A stretch of 64,000 nt of DNA, taken from contig NC_088708.1 in the NCBI RefSeq assembly GCF_963576615.1, positions 50,517,196 to 50,581,195 of the forward strand, written 5' to 3'. The DNA is from Watersipora subatra (Eukaryota > Bryozoa > Gymnolaemata > Cheilostomatida > Watersiporidae). Position numbers and translations under genes: made by a program. The notes under the pieces were generated by a model, which worked only from the letters and a program-made list of their open reading frames with translations, ran no database searches and was not told where the DNA came from. Below, piece by piece: positions 35,205 through 46,745 of the stretch (the first letter of the stretch is position 1; each line of letters opens with the position of its first letter).

Positions 35205-35396
35205 TGATAAATCCTTAGGTTGCGTAGAAACGAGAGGTTGGCTTGTCTCTTACAATCTATTTAATAAACTGACAGCATGCAAGAAGATGGCAAGCCATGC
35301 CATATTAGGAGAATGAGACACTCTAAGCAAAAAACAACAATTGCGTAAGTAGGTCATTTCCGCTAGCTAGCTGACCTTGGGGAATAAGACATAACA
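35205..35396 (-). repeat. 5' LTR of the older gypsy element
   Basis: It starts (minus strand) tgttatgtcttattcccc and ends ggatttatca. It is followed by a possible primer-binding site (tggtcttagaagtgg) at about 35203-35189. Confidence 0.9.
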
Positions 35397-35517
35397 GAAA
35401 CATTCTAAGTGTTTTTGTTACCACTCACGAGATTTCTTATGTGTTTTTTCTTTGAACTGGTGTAATTGAAATTTAGCTTTCCTAAAATGAATACATATAT
35501 TCTGCAGAGGCAAATAT

Positions 35518-35523
35518 TTTATT
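35518..35523 (-). terminator. Poly(A) signal AATAAA of the RGM-like gene
   Basis: AATAAA on the minus strand, about 190 bases after the stop codon at 35714. The 3' end would fall about 100 bases before the LTR element, so the insertion lies just outside the transcript. Confidence 0.55.
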
Positions 35524-35713
35524 ACATGCTGATGTACTTAGATACAAGATACAGTGTGACAAACATAGATGTTTCACAATGCTTCAAGAATTTCAGGTAC
35601 AGTAGGCATTAGGAGGAATACTTATTCAGTTTTCAAAAAACACAGACAAGTTATTACTTTGAACACAATACTAGAAAACTTAGTATTATTCCTAATACAG
35701 TTTATCGTAGTAT

Positions 35714-35848
35714 TTAGGAGCTTTCAATTGCTCGAGATCTTCGAGCTGTACGAGGTGGTCGAACTGTACGAGGTCGTCGAGTTGTACGTGGTTGTCGAGT
35801 ACGCCGAGTACGTCTGGTTGGACGAGTAGGAGGAGTTCGAGTTGGTCT
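35714..35848 (-). repeat. Codon-repeat tract encoding the Arg/Thr/Pro tail
   Basis: The last exon is built from degenerate cgtac(a/t) and cgacc units, giving alternating RT, RP and RRT in the protein. The same strand reads open in more than one frame here, as expected of a short-period repeat. The tail probably grew by slippage. Confidence 0.75.
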
Positions 35849-38800
35849 ACCAGTAGTAGTACTAACGACCTCGGAGTCAGTCGCCTCAATTCGTGTCATC
35901 AGTTCTGGTACGGCTCCTGATATGTCAGCAATCTAAAAGTATGCATCAGAAGGATGTATTTAGCCATAATGATTGATTAACAAGCTCTAGATGACAGTTG
36001 AATTTTGACTGAGCTACTAATATGATAAGAGAAGTGTAGAGTGTACAAGTAAGCAAACATTTTTACAGATAACACTGATTATAAATTACATAGACAGTAA
36101 TTAAAAAAACTTTAAAATGTACGTACTCCTGCACAAATGCCACACTAAATGGAAAAATTAAAACTTAGTTTGACCAAAAGGAATGGACAAAACATGTTCT
36201 CAGTAAGGTTATAACTGTTTGTTTTTTGCCCTTAATGTAAGAAATATAAGTCATAATTTTGAATTCAAAAGCCCTTCTGTTTCTGTAAATCTTATGCTGT
36301 TTTAATTTAAAAACTTCATTCATATTTGTTAGCTTCAGTTTTGAATGAGAAACAACAGCAACAAATGTTCATACTAATTTTTTAGAAAATTAAAGCTTAT
36401 CTTGTAGCAACTAGCCTCTAATAGACAGATGTTCAAGTTGAATCTAGACAAGCAATATTCTTAGTAAAATAGTCAGTAGTTTGATTACTTATAATTAGTT
36501 AAAGAACTCAGTATGTGGATCAAATCTGGCTTTACAAATCTATAAAGTTTTAAGTTTGTATCAATTTATAGATTAACTCAACTCAATATTGTAATGTTAC
36601 ATAACTGATTTTTATTATGAAAGTGAAGAAGTAGGTAAAAGAGTTTAACAATGAACTTTACAGTATCAACTTAGCAATTTCTGTCTTTTATGCTCACTCA
36701 TTAGCTTAAACCTTTACAAAAAAAGTTTTTTAAGTAGAGGCATTTCGTTTACCTGTTGGCTATTCTGCCCGCCATCTTCCTCACAGTCAAATAGGCAGGT
36801 GTCTCGATATGTTTGTGGCACTCGTTCACAGGCTGAGTCACAAGCCCCCACCTGTCGTTTCTTTCTACCGTTTCCTGGCACTGAAACAAATCAGTAAGTC
36901 ATATAATAAACAATTTGTTTTATGGTACAGTAGAATATAGCATTGAATGTCTTGTTAGCGTTTTTTTCCATTATTAAATACAAAAATTAATTCTGACTTT
37001 GATAAAAGTTTACTACCAGAAGGGCTACAAAAAATCTAACACTGTTTTATAATAGAGTTCATTTTCAATCTAAAACAATAAAATACAAACTTCAATTTGG
37101 TAACAGAAGCAGTCAAAAGGCTGAAAATTGTAATCTTTTGCCTTTATTTAATTTACACTGTAAAACTACCAAATAAATTGCTGAGATATAGAGTCAAATT
37201 ACATGTAAGCCTAGTTTATCAAGTAGTCGTTACACCTTAATAACTTACTTGACAAGTAGTCACTTGGGCACCCATCAATGAGTAGTCCACAAGAATCATC
37301 CAGAATGCAATGTCCAGTCCTTACCGCAATCAGGTAAGTTGTCCTACAATGAGTATCTAATCACTTTATAGTAGGTAATAAGTTAATAAGAAGTTCTTAT
37401 AAATCATTTTATTGTTGCTCTAAAATTTTAGCTTGCTGATTTAATGATGACCAAAAATGTACAAATACTCACCATATTTTTCTGATATAGAAAACAGTCA
37501 AAGAGTTGAAATCGATTATTCGCACAGTGTTTGGCCACCAGGGCACAGAAGAAATAAATATCAGCCCTACAAATGTAAGTGAAAAATAAACACATCATAG
37601 GATTGAAACAGATTTCAAGCGCTAGTGTTACCAGCAGGACATCTACTATTCATATAATACTCTAAGTCTCCCTTTCACTCTGAATTTGTATTAAGTATGT
37701 TGAAAGCCGTAAAGTTCACTTCTTTACAACGGTCCATTTAGAAAAAATACCAATGAAATAATCTTCTATCTCTTTAAAGAAATGCAAGAAAATTACGTAG
37801 GCTGGTTTGTGGCCCTCATCTGACCTTGTTTTAGACGAAACCAACCTGTTTTTGTATAACTAGTTATGGGACCATATGTTTAAACTTACCATGTGTGTTC
37901 ACAAAAGCATTTGAAGGCTCCAAAGTAAGTTGGGTAGCAATAGACCCAGTTCCAGTAATATATCTCACCCTGTTGTTGTTGCTGAAAAATGTTAACTCTA
38001 TCTGCAAACATAAATACACACATACAAGAATACAAGGTACACGTGAAACTTGAAATAATGCATGCATGGTTTTTTATTGTTCATAGATAAGCCACTAATT
38101 TAATTTCTATTGGTTAAATACTTGCATAATTGTAAAGAGATATGCTCGATATCTTTTTAATTTTGAAAAAAAATTACTACATATGCCTTCAAGAGTGTCA
38201 AAGCTTTAGCCCACATATTTTACAGGGTTTGTTGTGTTTTAGATAAATATAACAGATGATAGTCGCAATTAAATATTTCCTAACTTTGTATTCAAATTAA
38301 TACACATCTATTGGTATAAAGTATGACAATACTTTATACCAATTCAAAATATAAAATTATTTTCCTGACAAACAATGAAAAAATGCTCATAATACAGAAT
38401 AATAAACCACATCAGAGTCACTAGCAATTTAATTAATACAGCGATTTCTTGGTTTCAATAGACTGAGTTGGTTTGGAGGGAAGAAAGACAGTTACCTGAA
38501 TAAAAATTTACCAACATCCAGTTCAGTTTTCATATTAATCAATATTAATGCTAATTCAACAGGATTTGAAAACTTGATACACTGATTAACCAAATACCTA
38601 CGATTAATTAAGTTTGCTTTACTACAAAAGAATTGTGTTATTGCATGACCATAATTTATTGTTTTATAAAATAGATAAAAAATTAGACAAGCCAAACTTT
38701 GACAACAACTTTGCTGTAAATAGCAATCATGCTAATGATAAAATTTAATTTCGCAAGTTCTCTAGGTATGGTCTGTGATGAATAAATAAAAGATAATTGT

Positions 38801-40297
38801 GAGTACTTATACTTACCTCATCTACGTAAAACGATGAAGTATGGGCAACGAGATCAAAGTATCTGTTATGAAGGTATGTTCTCCATCCATCAGCTGCACA
38901 GGTGGTTATACCAGATGTGCCATACACTCTCATATGAGGATCTCCATAAACAACTAGAGTGTGTCTTGGCCAGCACCACGGAGCAGGCTTACATAAAACA
39001 AAGTAGAATATTTTTTAATGTTATAATTGATATTATTAACTAAGAATTTATATGAAGTGGAGGTTTTAGCCGATATTAAATATGTAAAACAAACCTGTGA
39101 GCTCACTGCCACTATTCCAATGGAAAGGAGCACTAAAAGGAAATAATAACTGATCAGTTTAGCCTGAGAACCAACAACAGCTTCAGCAATATGCGTAGAT
39201 ACAAACCGTCTTTATTCATCAGAAGAGCTTTTTAATTTAATGCTTAACGTTCATTTTATTTTTATGTAAGTTTACGTCTGTAGTGCTTATACTGAATCAT
39301 TTTTGCATAAAATTCTATATATATAAATCTCAACATTTGTTGGTATTTTATTGGCCTGTCTGTCAGTCTGTCTGTCTGTCTGTCAGTTATGGTGATGAAG
39401 TTTGAGGATTGAAAACCTGCTGCGCACTAGATTAGAGCTTTGAACCTCCAGTTATGTATACAGGCATTTATTCAATACACTAGCTGTTCAATTGGCTATA
39501 CTATAAAATAAAATGTGCTTATACTTAGTGTATTAAAACTGTCAATCTTTTATAGCTTCACTCCAAACACATCAGCTTCCAATATGCGTAAAGCCATACT
39601 AGCAAAAGTTATGTGTTCATACGCAAAAGAAAATGCATAAGCTCATATTGCCAGTAAGACTATTGCAATCAGTATAATAGTGCTGTAGTAGGCATTGCTG
39701 CGGGTACAGTATGTATTACACAGAAATATACTCAATACACAGAAATAAACAAATACCTTCGTTTAAAAGTTGGAGCAATTAATGTTCTACATTTTGATTA
39801 AAATTAGGTATTTGTGCAAAAACCTTTATCATTACCCGTACTAATTCAGGCAATAAAATCGTATAGTTTATTGATAATCAAATAAACTGACTTATTTGAT
39901 AGTCAGATATAAATTGTTGACAATGTTTTCAATTTTATTAAAAATCTAAAATTATAACAGTGTACTTAAATAAACCTAATCATATATAACTTTGAATAGC
40001 TTTTTCTATAGTAATACACTTGCAGTAATTATTTTACAAAAACAAATAGAAGAGTATCAACCTCCAACAACAATAGTAACATCAAACTCATAGATAGAAC
40101 AGGTTAGCAAAAATAATAATTTTCTGAAGGTAACTTTATGACAAAGAGTAAGACCACCATGATGCTGCACTAGAGCTTCAATTTTAAAACTGTGTTGATA
40201 AAAGTATTCATAAGCTGGTTTAAGGTATTAGAATTACCTATGATTTATAAAAAGTTTAATTCTTACCAGTAAGTAGGGCAACTCTAGAGAGTGACAT
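35714..40297 (-). CDS. Secreted RGM-like (partial vWD) protein with Arg-rich tail, 295 aa, 8 exons
   Basis: Exons (minus strand): 40297-40267, 39132-39095, 38987-38817, 38001-37890, 37566-37473, 37343-37249, 36880-36753, 35932-35714. All have AG acceptors and GT donors, phases agree, and the total of 888 bases gives 295 residues plus TAA. Residues 1-22 are a signal peptide (MSLSRVALLTVLLSIGIVAV). Residues 35-73 hold VVYGDPHMRVYG and TTCAADGW, the pattern that opens the partial von Willebrand D region of repulsive guidance molecules. Residues 165-215 hold CGLLIDGCP and two CxxxC-type pairs ending TCLFDC, as in the RGM C-terminus. RKKR (186-189) is a furin-type site. Residues 252-290 have 17 Arg among Thr and Pro. 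The usual RGM N-terminal domain and GPI signal are absent. Function inferred only: secreted, cationic, possibly cleaved. Confidence 0.85.
39340..39510 (-). repeat. SINE-like sequence and tctg microsatellite in intron 1
   Basis: On the minus strand a B-box-like ggttcaaagctc follows an A-box-like gctagtgtattgaat. It is followed by a (gaca)n run. The homologous intron at 63770-63905 has the same insert, so it predates the duplication. Confidence 0.5.
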
Positions 40298-40560
40298 CTT
40301 CAGTTATAAAGTCTGTTATAGAACTAGACTTCAAGTGTGAAGGTGTACAGTTTTCTTCTCCTTTTATAGCAGTAAAGAGACTATAAATAAAGATTAGGTT
40401 TACTTAGCCAATCACATGCCAGGGCTATGCAATACGTTTTAAAATTGGTCAACCGTAAAAATTATTATTAGGATTTGTGATCAACTATAAATGTCAAACT
40501 CACAGCATCCGTTTTATATTCTCATTGTTTTCCAAACAGATGCAGTAGATTTTGTGTTTC
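40268..40560 (-). repeat. Promoter-proximal segment duplicated at 62.75-63.0 kb
   Basis: About 39200-40560 matches 62750-64000 in reverse complement. It includes promoter, exon 1 and most of intron 1. The intron carries a tRNA-like SINE and a tctg microsatellite (39355-39385). Confidence 0.85.
40362..40369 (-). promoter_or_regulatory. TATA box of the RGM-like gene
   Basis: TATAAAAG on the minus strand, about 65 bases before the start codon. The likely start of transcription is near 40335 (cttcacactt). A CCAAT element in inverted orientation (attgg, 40412-40408) lies about 45 bases further upstream. The arrangement is conserved in the copy at 62.86-62.98 kb. Confidence 0.75.
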
Positions 40561-40599
40561 AAAGATAGTGTAATATTTTAATGTCTGTACATTTTTAGC

Positions 40600-40740
40600 G
40601 TAACTACAAACATTGAGCAGACTTGTAGTAAACTTAAGTAATTTAACAAATGATCTGTAGTTATCAACTTGGTCTACATTGAATTAAATAGAAACACAAT
40701 AGACTGCTGAACACAGGAGCTCGAATGAAAAGTGCTAAAG
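40600..40740 (-). repeat. Family E repeat upstream of the RGM-like promoter
   Basis: Reverse copy of 20190-20310 and 62560-62690. Confidence 0.7.
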
Positions 40741-40867
40741 TGCAGTAATCAAGCAAAATTTTGAAAATGTAGTAGGCATGAAAAACGTTTGAAACAAACT
40801 ATACCATAGTATTACATGTTTTCCAGGAATTGAAAGTATGCTGCTAGATAAATGACTTAAAATAAAC

Positions 40868-41060
40868 GACATGCAGAATATAGCAAGGTGTTATGTATAA
40901 AGGTAGATTATGTATAGAATATAGCAAAGTGTTATCTATAAAGGTGGATTATGTATAGAATATAACGACGTGTTATATAATAAGACAGACTATGCTCAGA
41001 ATATAATAAGGTGTTATGTATTAAGAGACACTATGTGCAATATATAGCAAAGTGGTATGT
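40868..41060 (-). repeat. Reverse copy of the ataacacctt tandem array
   Basis: Units such as aggtgttatgtataaaggta and gaatatagcaa, repeated about every 40 bases. Reverse of the arrays at 19919 and 62170. Confidence 0.8.
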
Positions 41061-41091
41061 ACTTAGTAACACTACATGTAGTAGTTTTTCA

Positions 41092-42240
41092 GTAAAAATA
41101 GATTCACTGCACCCTCTCATATAGCAAAGCTTGTCAAGGGAGGCCTCATTCTAACCACTAGAGCTCTGCCAGAGTCTTGCCAGTACAAGAACAAGACTAT
41201 CATAATCAGACTGTAGTTGTAAATTAAACTATCCAAACCTGTGTATATAGACAACAGTGTTTATTATTACATACATATACATGTAGCCTTCACTGGCATA
41301 CTATGAAAAGGAATGCCTTTGTAAAGACAGAAGAGTAGAGATATGTAAGAATAACCTCGAGTTGTGTGTTAGCAGTACATATGTATTTTTGTAAGTGTAA
41401 GTAACCAATTTTCGATTAGTTTGTTCACCAATTTCATTATATAGCCTTCAGCTTCTAGCTAAAACAAGCTTCTAGCAAAATTTGTGGAAAGTCATTATCT
41501 TCGCCCTTATTCTTAATAGAAGAAATAGCCCACTAAATCAGAAATCTGTTTATCCAACGGATGCATCACATAAAAAGTTACAAATAGCCAATATGTGTCA
41601 CTGGCATGTGACTTGCAAAGACATTTTATTTGGTATTCAAAAACTAGTAGCTCACAAAAGCGAACCTGATTGGTCTAATCAACAGCCAATAAACTCTTAC
41701 TGTGTATAGGCGTATGTATTTGTAGAATATCAGTTTCTTAATTGCTATTAAGAAGATCAAAAAATTTATTTACTTCACATCTCTTCATTCCAGGTACTTT
41801 ATTCTTGGCTAATCTTTTAATGGAATTCTTAAATTCGGTGATTAAATATTACAAAGATTAGTGAAGAGATGATGGTTTATCCTTCACCAGTGTCATAACC
41901 TAGTTAACAATCCCAGTTGTCAACAAATGAAGCTTATATCAACATTATTAAAAATGCAAAATACTATAATAATATTATGATTATATTATTATATGAATTA
42001 AAAAATCTGTTTGGCATAGCTTAAGCAAAAATAGTCAGTTTTCATTATTTAATAGAGAATTATCAATTGCTCTATTTATAACCATTTAACATTCTTTTAT
42101 TTTTTTGAAATTTATTTCTTATGTGCAGTTCTATCCAAAATGTTTTTCATTTTTGTGTTACAATAAAAATACTGGTGAATCATATTCTTGTTGAATTTCT
42201 AACGCAAGTTTTATTATAAATGATAATAAATAAATTTCTT
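41092..42240 (+). repeat. Family B repeat, second copy
   Basis: It begins tagattcactgcaccctctc and continues with ccactagagctctgccagag. Most like the copy split at 51.1/56.3 kb (shared gaagcttatatcaacattat). The 75-codon ORF at 41482 is not conserved in the other copies. Confidence 0.8.
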
Positions 42241-43079
42241 ATATAATTTTCTAAATAATGAATAACCGTCTCAGGCTAATAGTCGTTCCTTATTTAACAC
42301 GGTCTTGATATTTTGAAGCACATGTATATAAAAATGGTTTACATATACGATGGTACAAAGGTTACGCTTAGCGAGCAAACTTTTACACGTAGAATTTGTG
42401 CCAAATTGCTAAAATATTTTAATGTCTGTAGATCTTTAGCATAACTACAAATATTGAGCAAAATTGTAGCAAACTTAACTATTTCAGCATGTTATCTGTA
42501 GTTGTCAACTCAGTCTACATTGAATTAAATAGAAAGACGATAGACTGCTGAAAACAAGAGCTTGAATGAAAATGGTAAGTTTCAGCAATCATGCAAAATG
42601 TTTGAAATGGATTATAAGAAGGTATTGCATGTTTTCCAGGATTTGAGAAGTTTGCTGCCAAATGAATGTATTAAAACAAATGACATGCAGAATAGAGCAA
42701 AGTGTTGTGTATAAAGGTAGATTATGTATTTAGAATGTAAGAAGGTGTTATATATTAAGACAGACTATGTACAGAATACAATAAGGTGCTGTGTATTAAG
42801 ATACACAATGTACGGAATATGACAAAGTCATGCGAATTTAATAATTTGTCAACACTTGTCTCCAATTGTAGTACTAATTTTGTAGCATGTTTATCATACA
42901 GTAAGAGACAAGGACTTACACTCTTACTGATCTGTGTAAAACAAGTCAATATTTTTAAATAAATGTTTAGGATCTAAAAAAAATTGTAGCACTGAAGTGT
43001 ATTTCTCCTTCAAATAAAGGAAATCTACATTATCTGTATAAATTGTAAGCTTTGAATTTTATCATTGCGGAGAGCTAAT
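42241..43079 (-). repeat. Mosaic of family E, tandem and family C pieces, reversed
   Basis: 42430-42560 is family E reversed. 42690-42830 is the tandem array reversed. 42830-43075 is the 3' part of family C reversed (gtgcaactcct-type words inverted). The order mirrors 61.9-62.7 kb. Confidence 0.7.
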
Positions 43080-45115
43080 AGGTAATTTTAATAGGCCGCA
43101 AATGGCTCACAGGCCGAAGGCGATAGCAGAAATATACCACTCTGCATCATACATTGTCATCAACTGGCTCCCAGATGTTCATACGTTTTGCACTATGCAT
43201 TGCACTGAGTAAAACTGGGCAAATAAACAGAAGGAGCATGTACTACTATGAGCCCAGGTGTAAGGCAGCTTGTCTCATGTAGGGCATCACCTTATTAGCG
43301 ATTTTATTTGTTATGTAATAAATCCAGATCATGTTGGATGCAATAAAGTTAAACTATTATTTTGCAACATTTAGAGAGTAATCATTTGCTCTGTTTAATG
43401 TCATGTGATGTCAGGATTTTCAAATGCGCTGCTCATTGAGTGCTGAGGTAGCACATATACTACTCTGTTGCAGGGCACAAAAACCCCTGCCTTTAAAGAT
43501 AATTTTTTAGATTTTATGTTAATGAAAATCATAAAACAAAATCTCATGAGAGTTATGTCTATCAGTTGCAATGCTCTTGCTCTGTTGAAGAGCAATTGAA
43601 GTTTTGCTCTTATGATATACTGAGGAAGTTGTCTATATCTAAGTCTTACTGAATTGTATGTATTATTTGCTGTTTATACATACAAGTCCTGTGAACTGAA
43701 GCATAGACAGCACTACACCAAATAATAGAAATTAAATTAGAAAGAATTTTAATTAGCAAATATCTATGAAGTTTTTTAGATAAAGTGCTGTCATTAGATT
43801 TGTGCTTAGTTCTATTGAAGCATTTAGTAGATATAATAAAACATGATTATTTCTTGCACACACTCTCACTACTCATATTGTATGTACGGTATTGCTTATT
43901 TTTTCTATCTGCACAATTTTTGTTTAGAATATGGACTTGATAATAAGCATTTAGTAAATGGTTTATGCGTCCTTATATTACATTCAATGAAAAAACTGCT
44001 TCATCATACAAATAAATCACAATACAACTTGCTTTTGAAATGAATTAGGCTCACATTGCAAAGTTCTAAATTACCAGAAACGTTGAAACACATTATCAAA
44101 GCCATAAAAAAGACACAAATATAATATGTCATAAGAGTAGAGCCTAAGAACCTATAAATTTTAATATACAGTAGCATTCACTTATACATACGTCTGAACA
44201 CTCAAGCGTCATTTTGCTAAAATAAGCATTATTTTTATTAGCAACTAATGCCACCAAGGTATGGACTGTGTAAGAATTATTAAATAATAAAATAAAAATA
44301 AAATATAATAATATAAATATAAAAATATAATAAAAAATGAAATAAAAATTAGTTGCATTAATGCAGTTATGACAAATCATTTGCTGTGAAAAATGATTCT
44401 GTGTAAAAATTAAACTTCAGTGTCAGTCAATTGAAGCTTATCTATAAATAGATTTTATTTTACAAGAACACCTAACATTCAGCATTTAGCTATGAGACAG
44501 TAGTATTGGATCTTTTAGAAATACTAAAAAAGATATCAGCGTTTTTGCTGACTTGCAATAATTCAATTCCCTTTCTAGTAGACAGGTACGGAACTGAAAA
44601 GAGCTCATTAACTATTTGAATTAGTTGATATATTGTTGTTACTATATTTGTTCTTATTATTGTAATTATAGTTGCTCTTATCTATATGTTGTTATTACAA
44701 TTGTTTGTAGTAGTATTCACCTTAGTACTACATACTAGTGATTATGACAGTAAAATGTATGATATTATGAGCATTATGAACATCTACACATCTACACATA
44801 TACGCATCTACACATCTACACATCTACACATTTACACATCTATACAAAACATTTACTAAATATGTCTAGCCTACGTGTCCTTTAGGTATACAGAGATATA
44901 TCCTACACCAGTGTTAGCTGTATTAAACTCTGACATAACTTTCCATTATCTACGATCGGATAGGCTTTGCCATCAGCCAATCACTGAGCATTTTCTTTGA
45001 GCAAACAAGGAAGCAAATGCTACTTAATCTACAAAAAGTAATAGATGTCTTTTAGCGAAAAAAGAAAATAAGCCGAACATATCTGTTGACAACAAGGAAG
45101 CGTTGCTTAGCAACC
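43080..45115 (+). repeat. Arm repeat, forward, internally deleted copy
   Basis: It matches 150-900 and then about 2640-3985 of the left arm; the intervening 1.7 kb is missing, with the junction near 43836. It ends at GTTGCTTAGCAAC (45102-45114). It contains an A-rich simple tract (44280-44350) and a catctacaca repeat (44764-44850). Confidence 0.75.
44764..44850 (+). repeat. catctacaca tandem repeat
   Basis: Six or more units of acatctac in a row, absent from the other arm copies. Confidence 0.8.
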
Positions 45116-45904
45116 TTAAATGTCCCAATGGATAATGGACAGTAGAATGGATAATCATAACTTACAGGATTATGTGGCACTGCATCTGTGTCTGAGCAAA
45201 GAATGTTCTAGATGTACATGTATTAATTAATATGTGCATTCCACTTTTTGCTGGGCTTGTTAAAAGGCTATTCACACATTTTACTAATAACATAAAATAA
45301 AGATGAATTATTAGTTCAAAGGTCTAGCTAATCTTTTTGTTAAAATGAGAGTAGGGAACATTGTAACAAAATTATAGATACCTTGCAGCATTCAGTTCTT
45401 TATCTGCAGTTATTTTTAATTCTGCGTTAAAGTGTGAACTCTGACAAATTTATTTTTAAAGCCATTAAAACTTTTACTCAAAAATTATGAAACTATTATT
45501 CTGTGATATTCAGTTCATGTCTGATAGCATAAATAACACTATTAAATATAAATGAAGATAATAAAGAACATTATCAACCGTCTGTTGGTAGTAGTTTGAG
45601 TTTTAACTCTGTAGATTTTAATAGATTTAGTAGAATTTAGTTTTCAGTTTGATTGTTAATTCTGTAAAAGCCAACTTATTACAGACATGAAAGGTCACTT
45701 GAAAAGGTTAAAACATTTAAATTTGTCGAAAAGTTGAAAGAAGAAATTGTATCGTTGAAATGAACTGTTCATGTAATTTTTTCATCTTTTTAAAAAATTC
45801 AACTAAACTTATATACTGCAAACAAGCACTGTAATTAGTATGGTTTGTTTTTGCTCAAATAAAAAAACAATGGCATTCAAATTCTTATATTTCTGAAGCT
45901 ATCT
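45116..45904 (+). repeat. Middle-segment repeat, first part
   Basis: Matches 4003-4230 and the reverse of about 5000-5350 (shared ttattacagacatgaaaggtc-type words with 5060-5100 inverted). No coding seen. Confidence 0.65.
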
Positions 45905-46745
45905 CCCATGCACCCTCTCCAATAGCAAATCTGGGCAAGAGATGCCTCATTCTAACCACTAGAGCTCTGCCAGAGTCTTGCCAGCAGAAGAACAAGACAA
46001 TCATACTAAGACTGTAGATGTAAGTTGAACTATGTATACCTGTGTTCATTGACAACAGTGTTTCTTATTATATACATGTACATATAGCCTTCACTTGCAC
46101 ACTATGAAAAGAAACACCTTTGTAAAGACAGAAGAGTAGAGTTATGTAAGGGTAACCTTGAGCTATATGCTAGCAGTACATATGTATTTTTGTAAGTGTA
46201 AGTAACCAACTTTCGATTACTTCGTCCAACAGTTTAATTATATAGTCTTCAGTTTCTAGCTAAAACAAGGTTCTAGCATAATTTGTTGAAAGTCATGACC
46301 TTTGTAACTTTTCTTACCGTAAGAAATACCCACTAAACCAGAAAGCTGTTTATCAAAATGATGCACCTCGCAAAAACACATATAGCCAATATATGTCCTT
46401 AGCATGATACTTGCAACAATATTTTACTTCACATTCAGAAGCAAGCTGCTCACAAAAGCGAACCTGATTGGTCTAATCAACAGCCAATAAACTTCTACTG
46501 CATATCGGACTTAAATATTTGTAGAATATCAGTTTCTTAATTGCTATTAAGGAAATAAAAAAATCAATTTATTTCATATATCTTCATTCCAGGTACTTTA
46601 TTCTTGGCTAATATTTTTAAAGGAATTCAAAAAATGTTGCAGATAATAGTGACGAAGTAATGGTTTATCCTACAGTGCCATAACCTAGTAAACAATCCCA
46701 GTTGTCAAAAAGCAAAGCTTTCAACAACAATATTAGAAAATGCAA
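45905..46745 (+). repeat. Family B repeat, third copy (shorter)
   Basis: Contains ccactagagctctgccagag and gattggtctaatcaacagcc. At about 46300 it shows the uninterrupted sequence (gttgaaagtcatgacctttg) into which the young gypsy element inserted in the fourth copy. Confidence 0.8.

Larger units (their letters stand above)
30707..35396 (-). mobile_element. Older, inactivated Ty3/gypsy LTR retrotransposon, 4.7 kb
   Basis: Direct LTRs of about 190 bases lie at 30707-30894 and 35205-35396, both with TG..CA ends. The element is flanked by the 5-base duplication gaaac (30702-30706 and 35397-35401). The order on the minus strand is 5' LTR, gag with zinc knuckle, protease, RT, RNase H, integrase, 3' LTR; no envelope-like gene is seen. 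The LTRs differ at roughly fifteen positions, and the coding region has several stops and frame breaks, so the copy is old and dead. Its 5' end lies about 120 bases beyond the poly(A) signal of the RGM-like gene. Confidence 0.95.

Noticed and set aside
38492-38695. An additional exon in the RGM-like gene (67-codon minus ORF)
   Set aside because: Exons on both sides join in phase without it, and no matching acceptor/donor pair frames it.
44764-44850. CRISPR-like array
   Set aside because: It is a simple catctacaca tandem repeat without unique spacers, in animal DNA.
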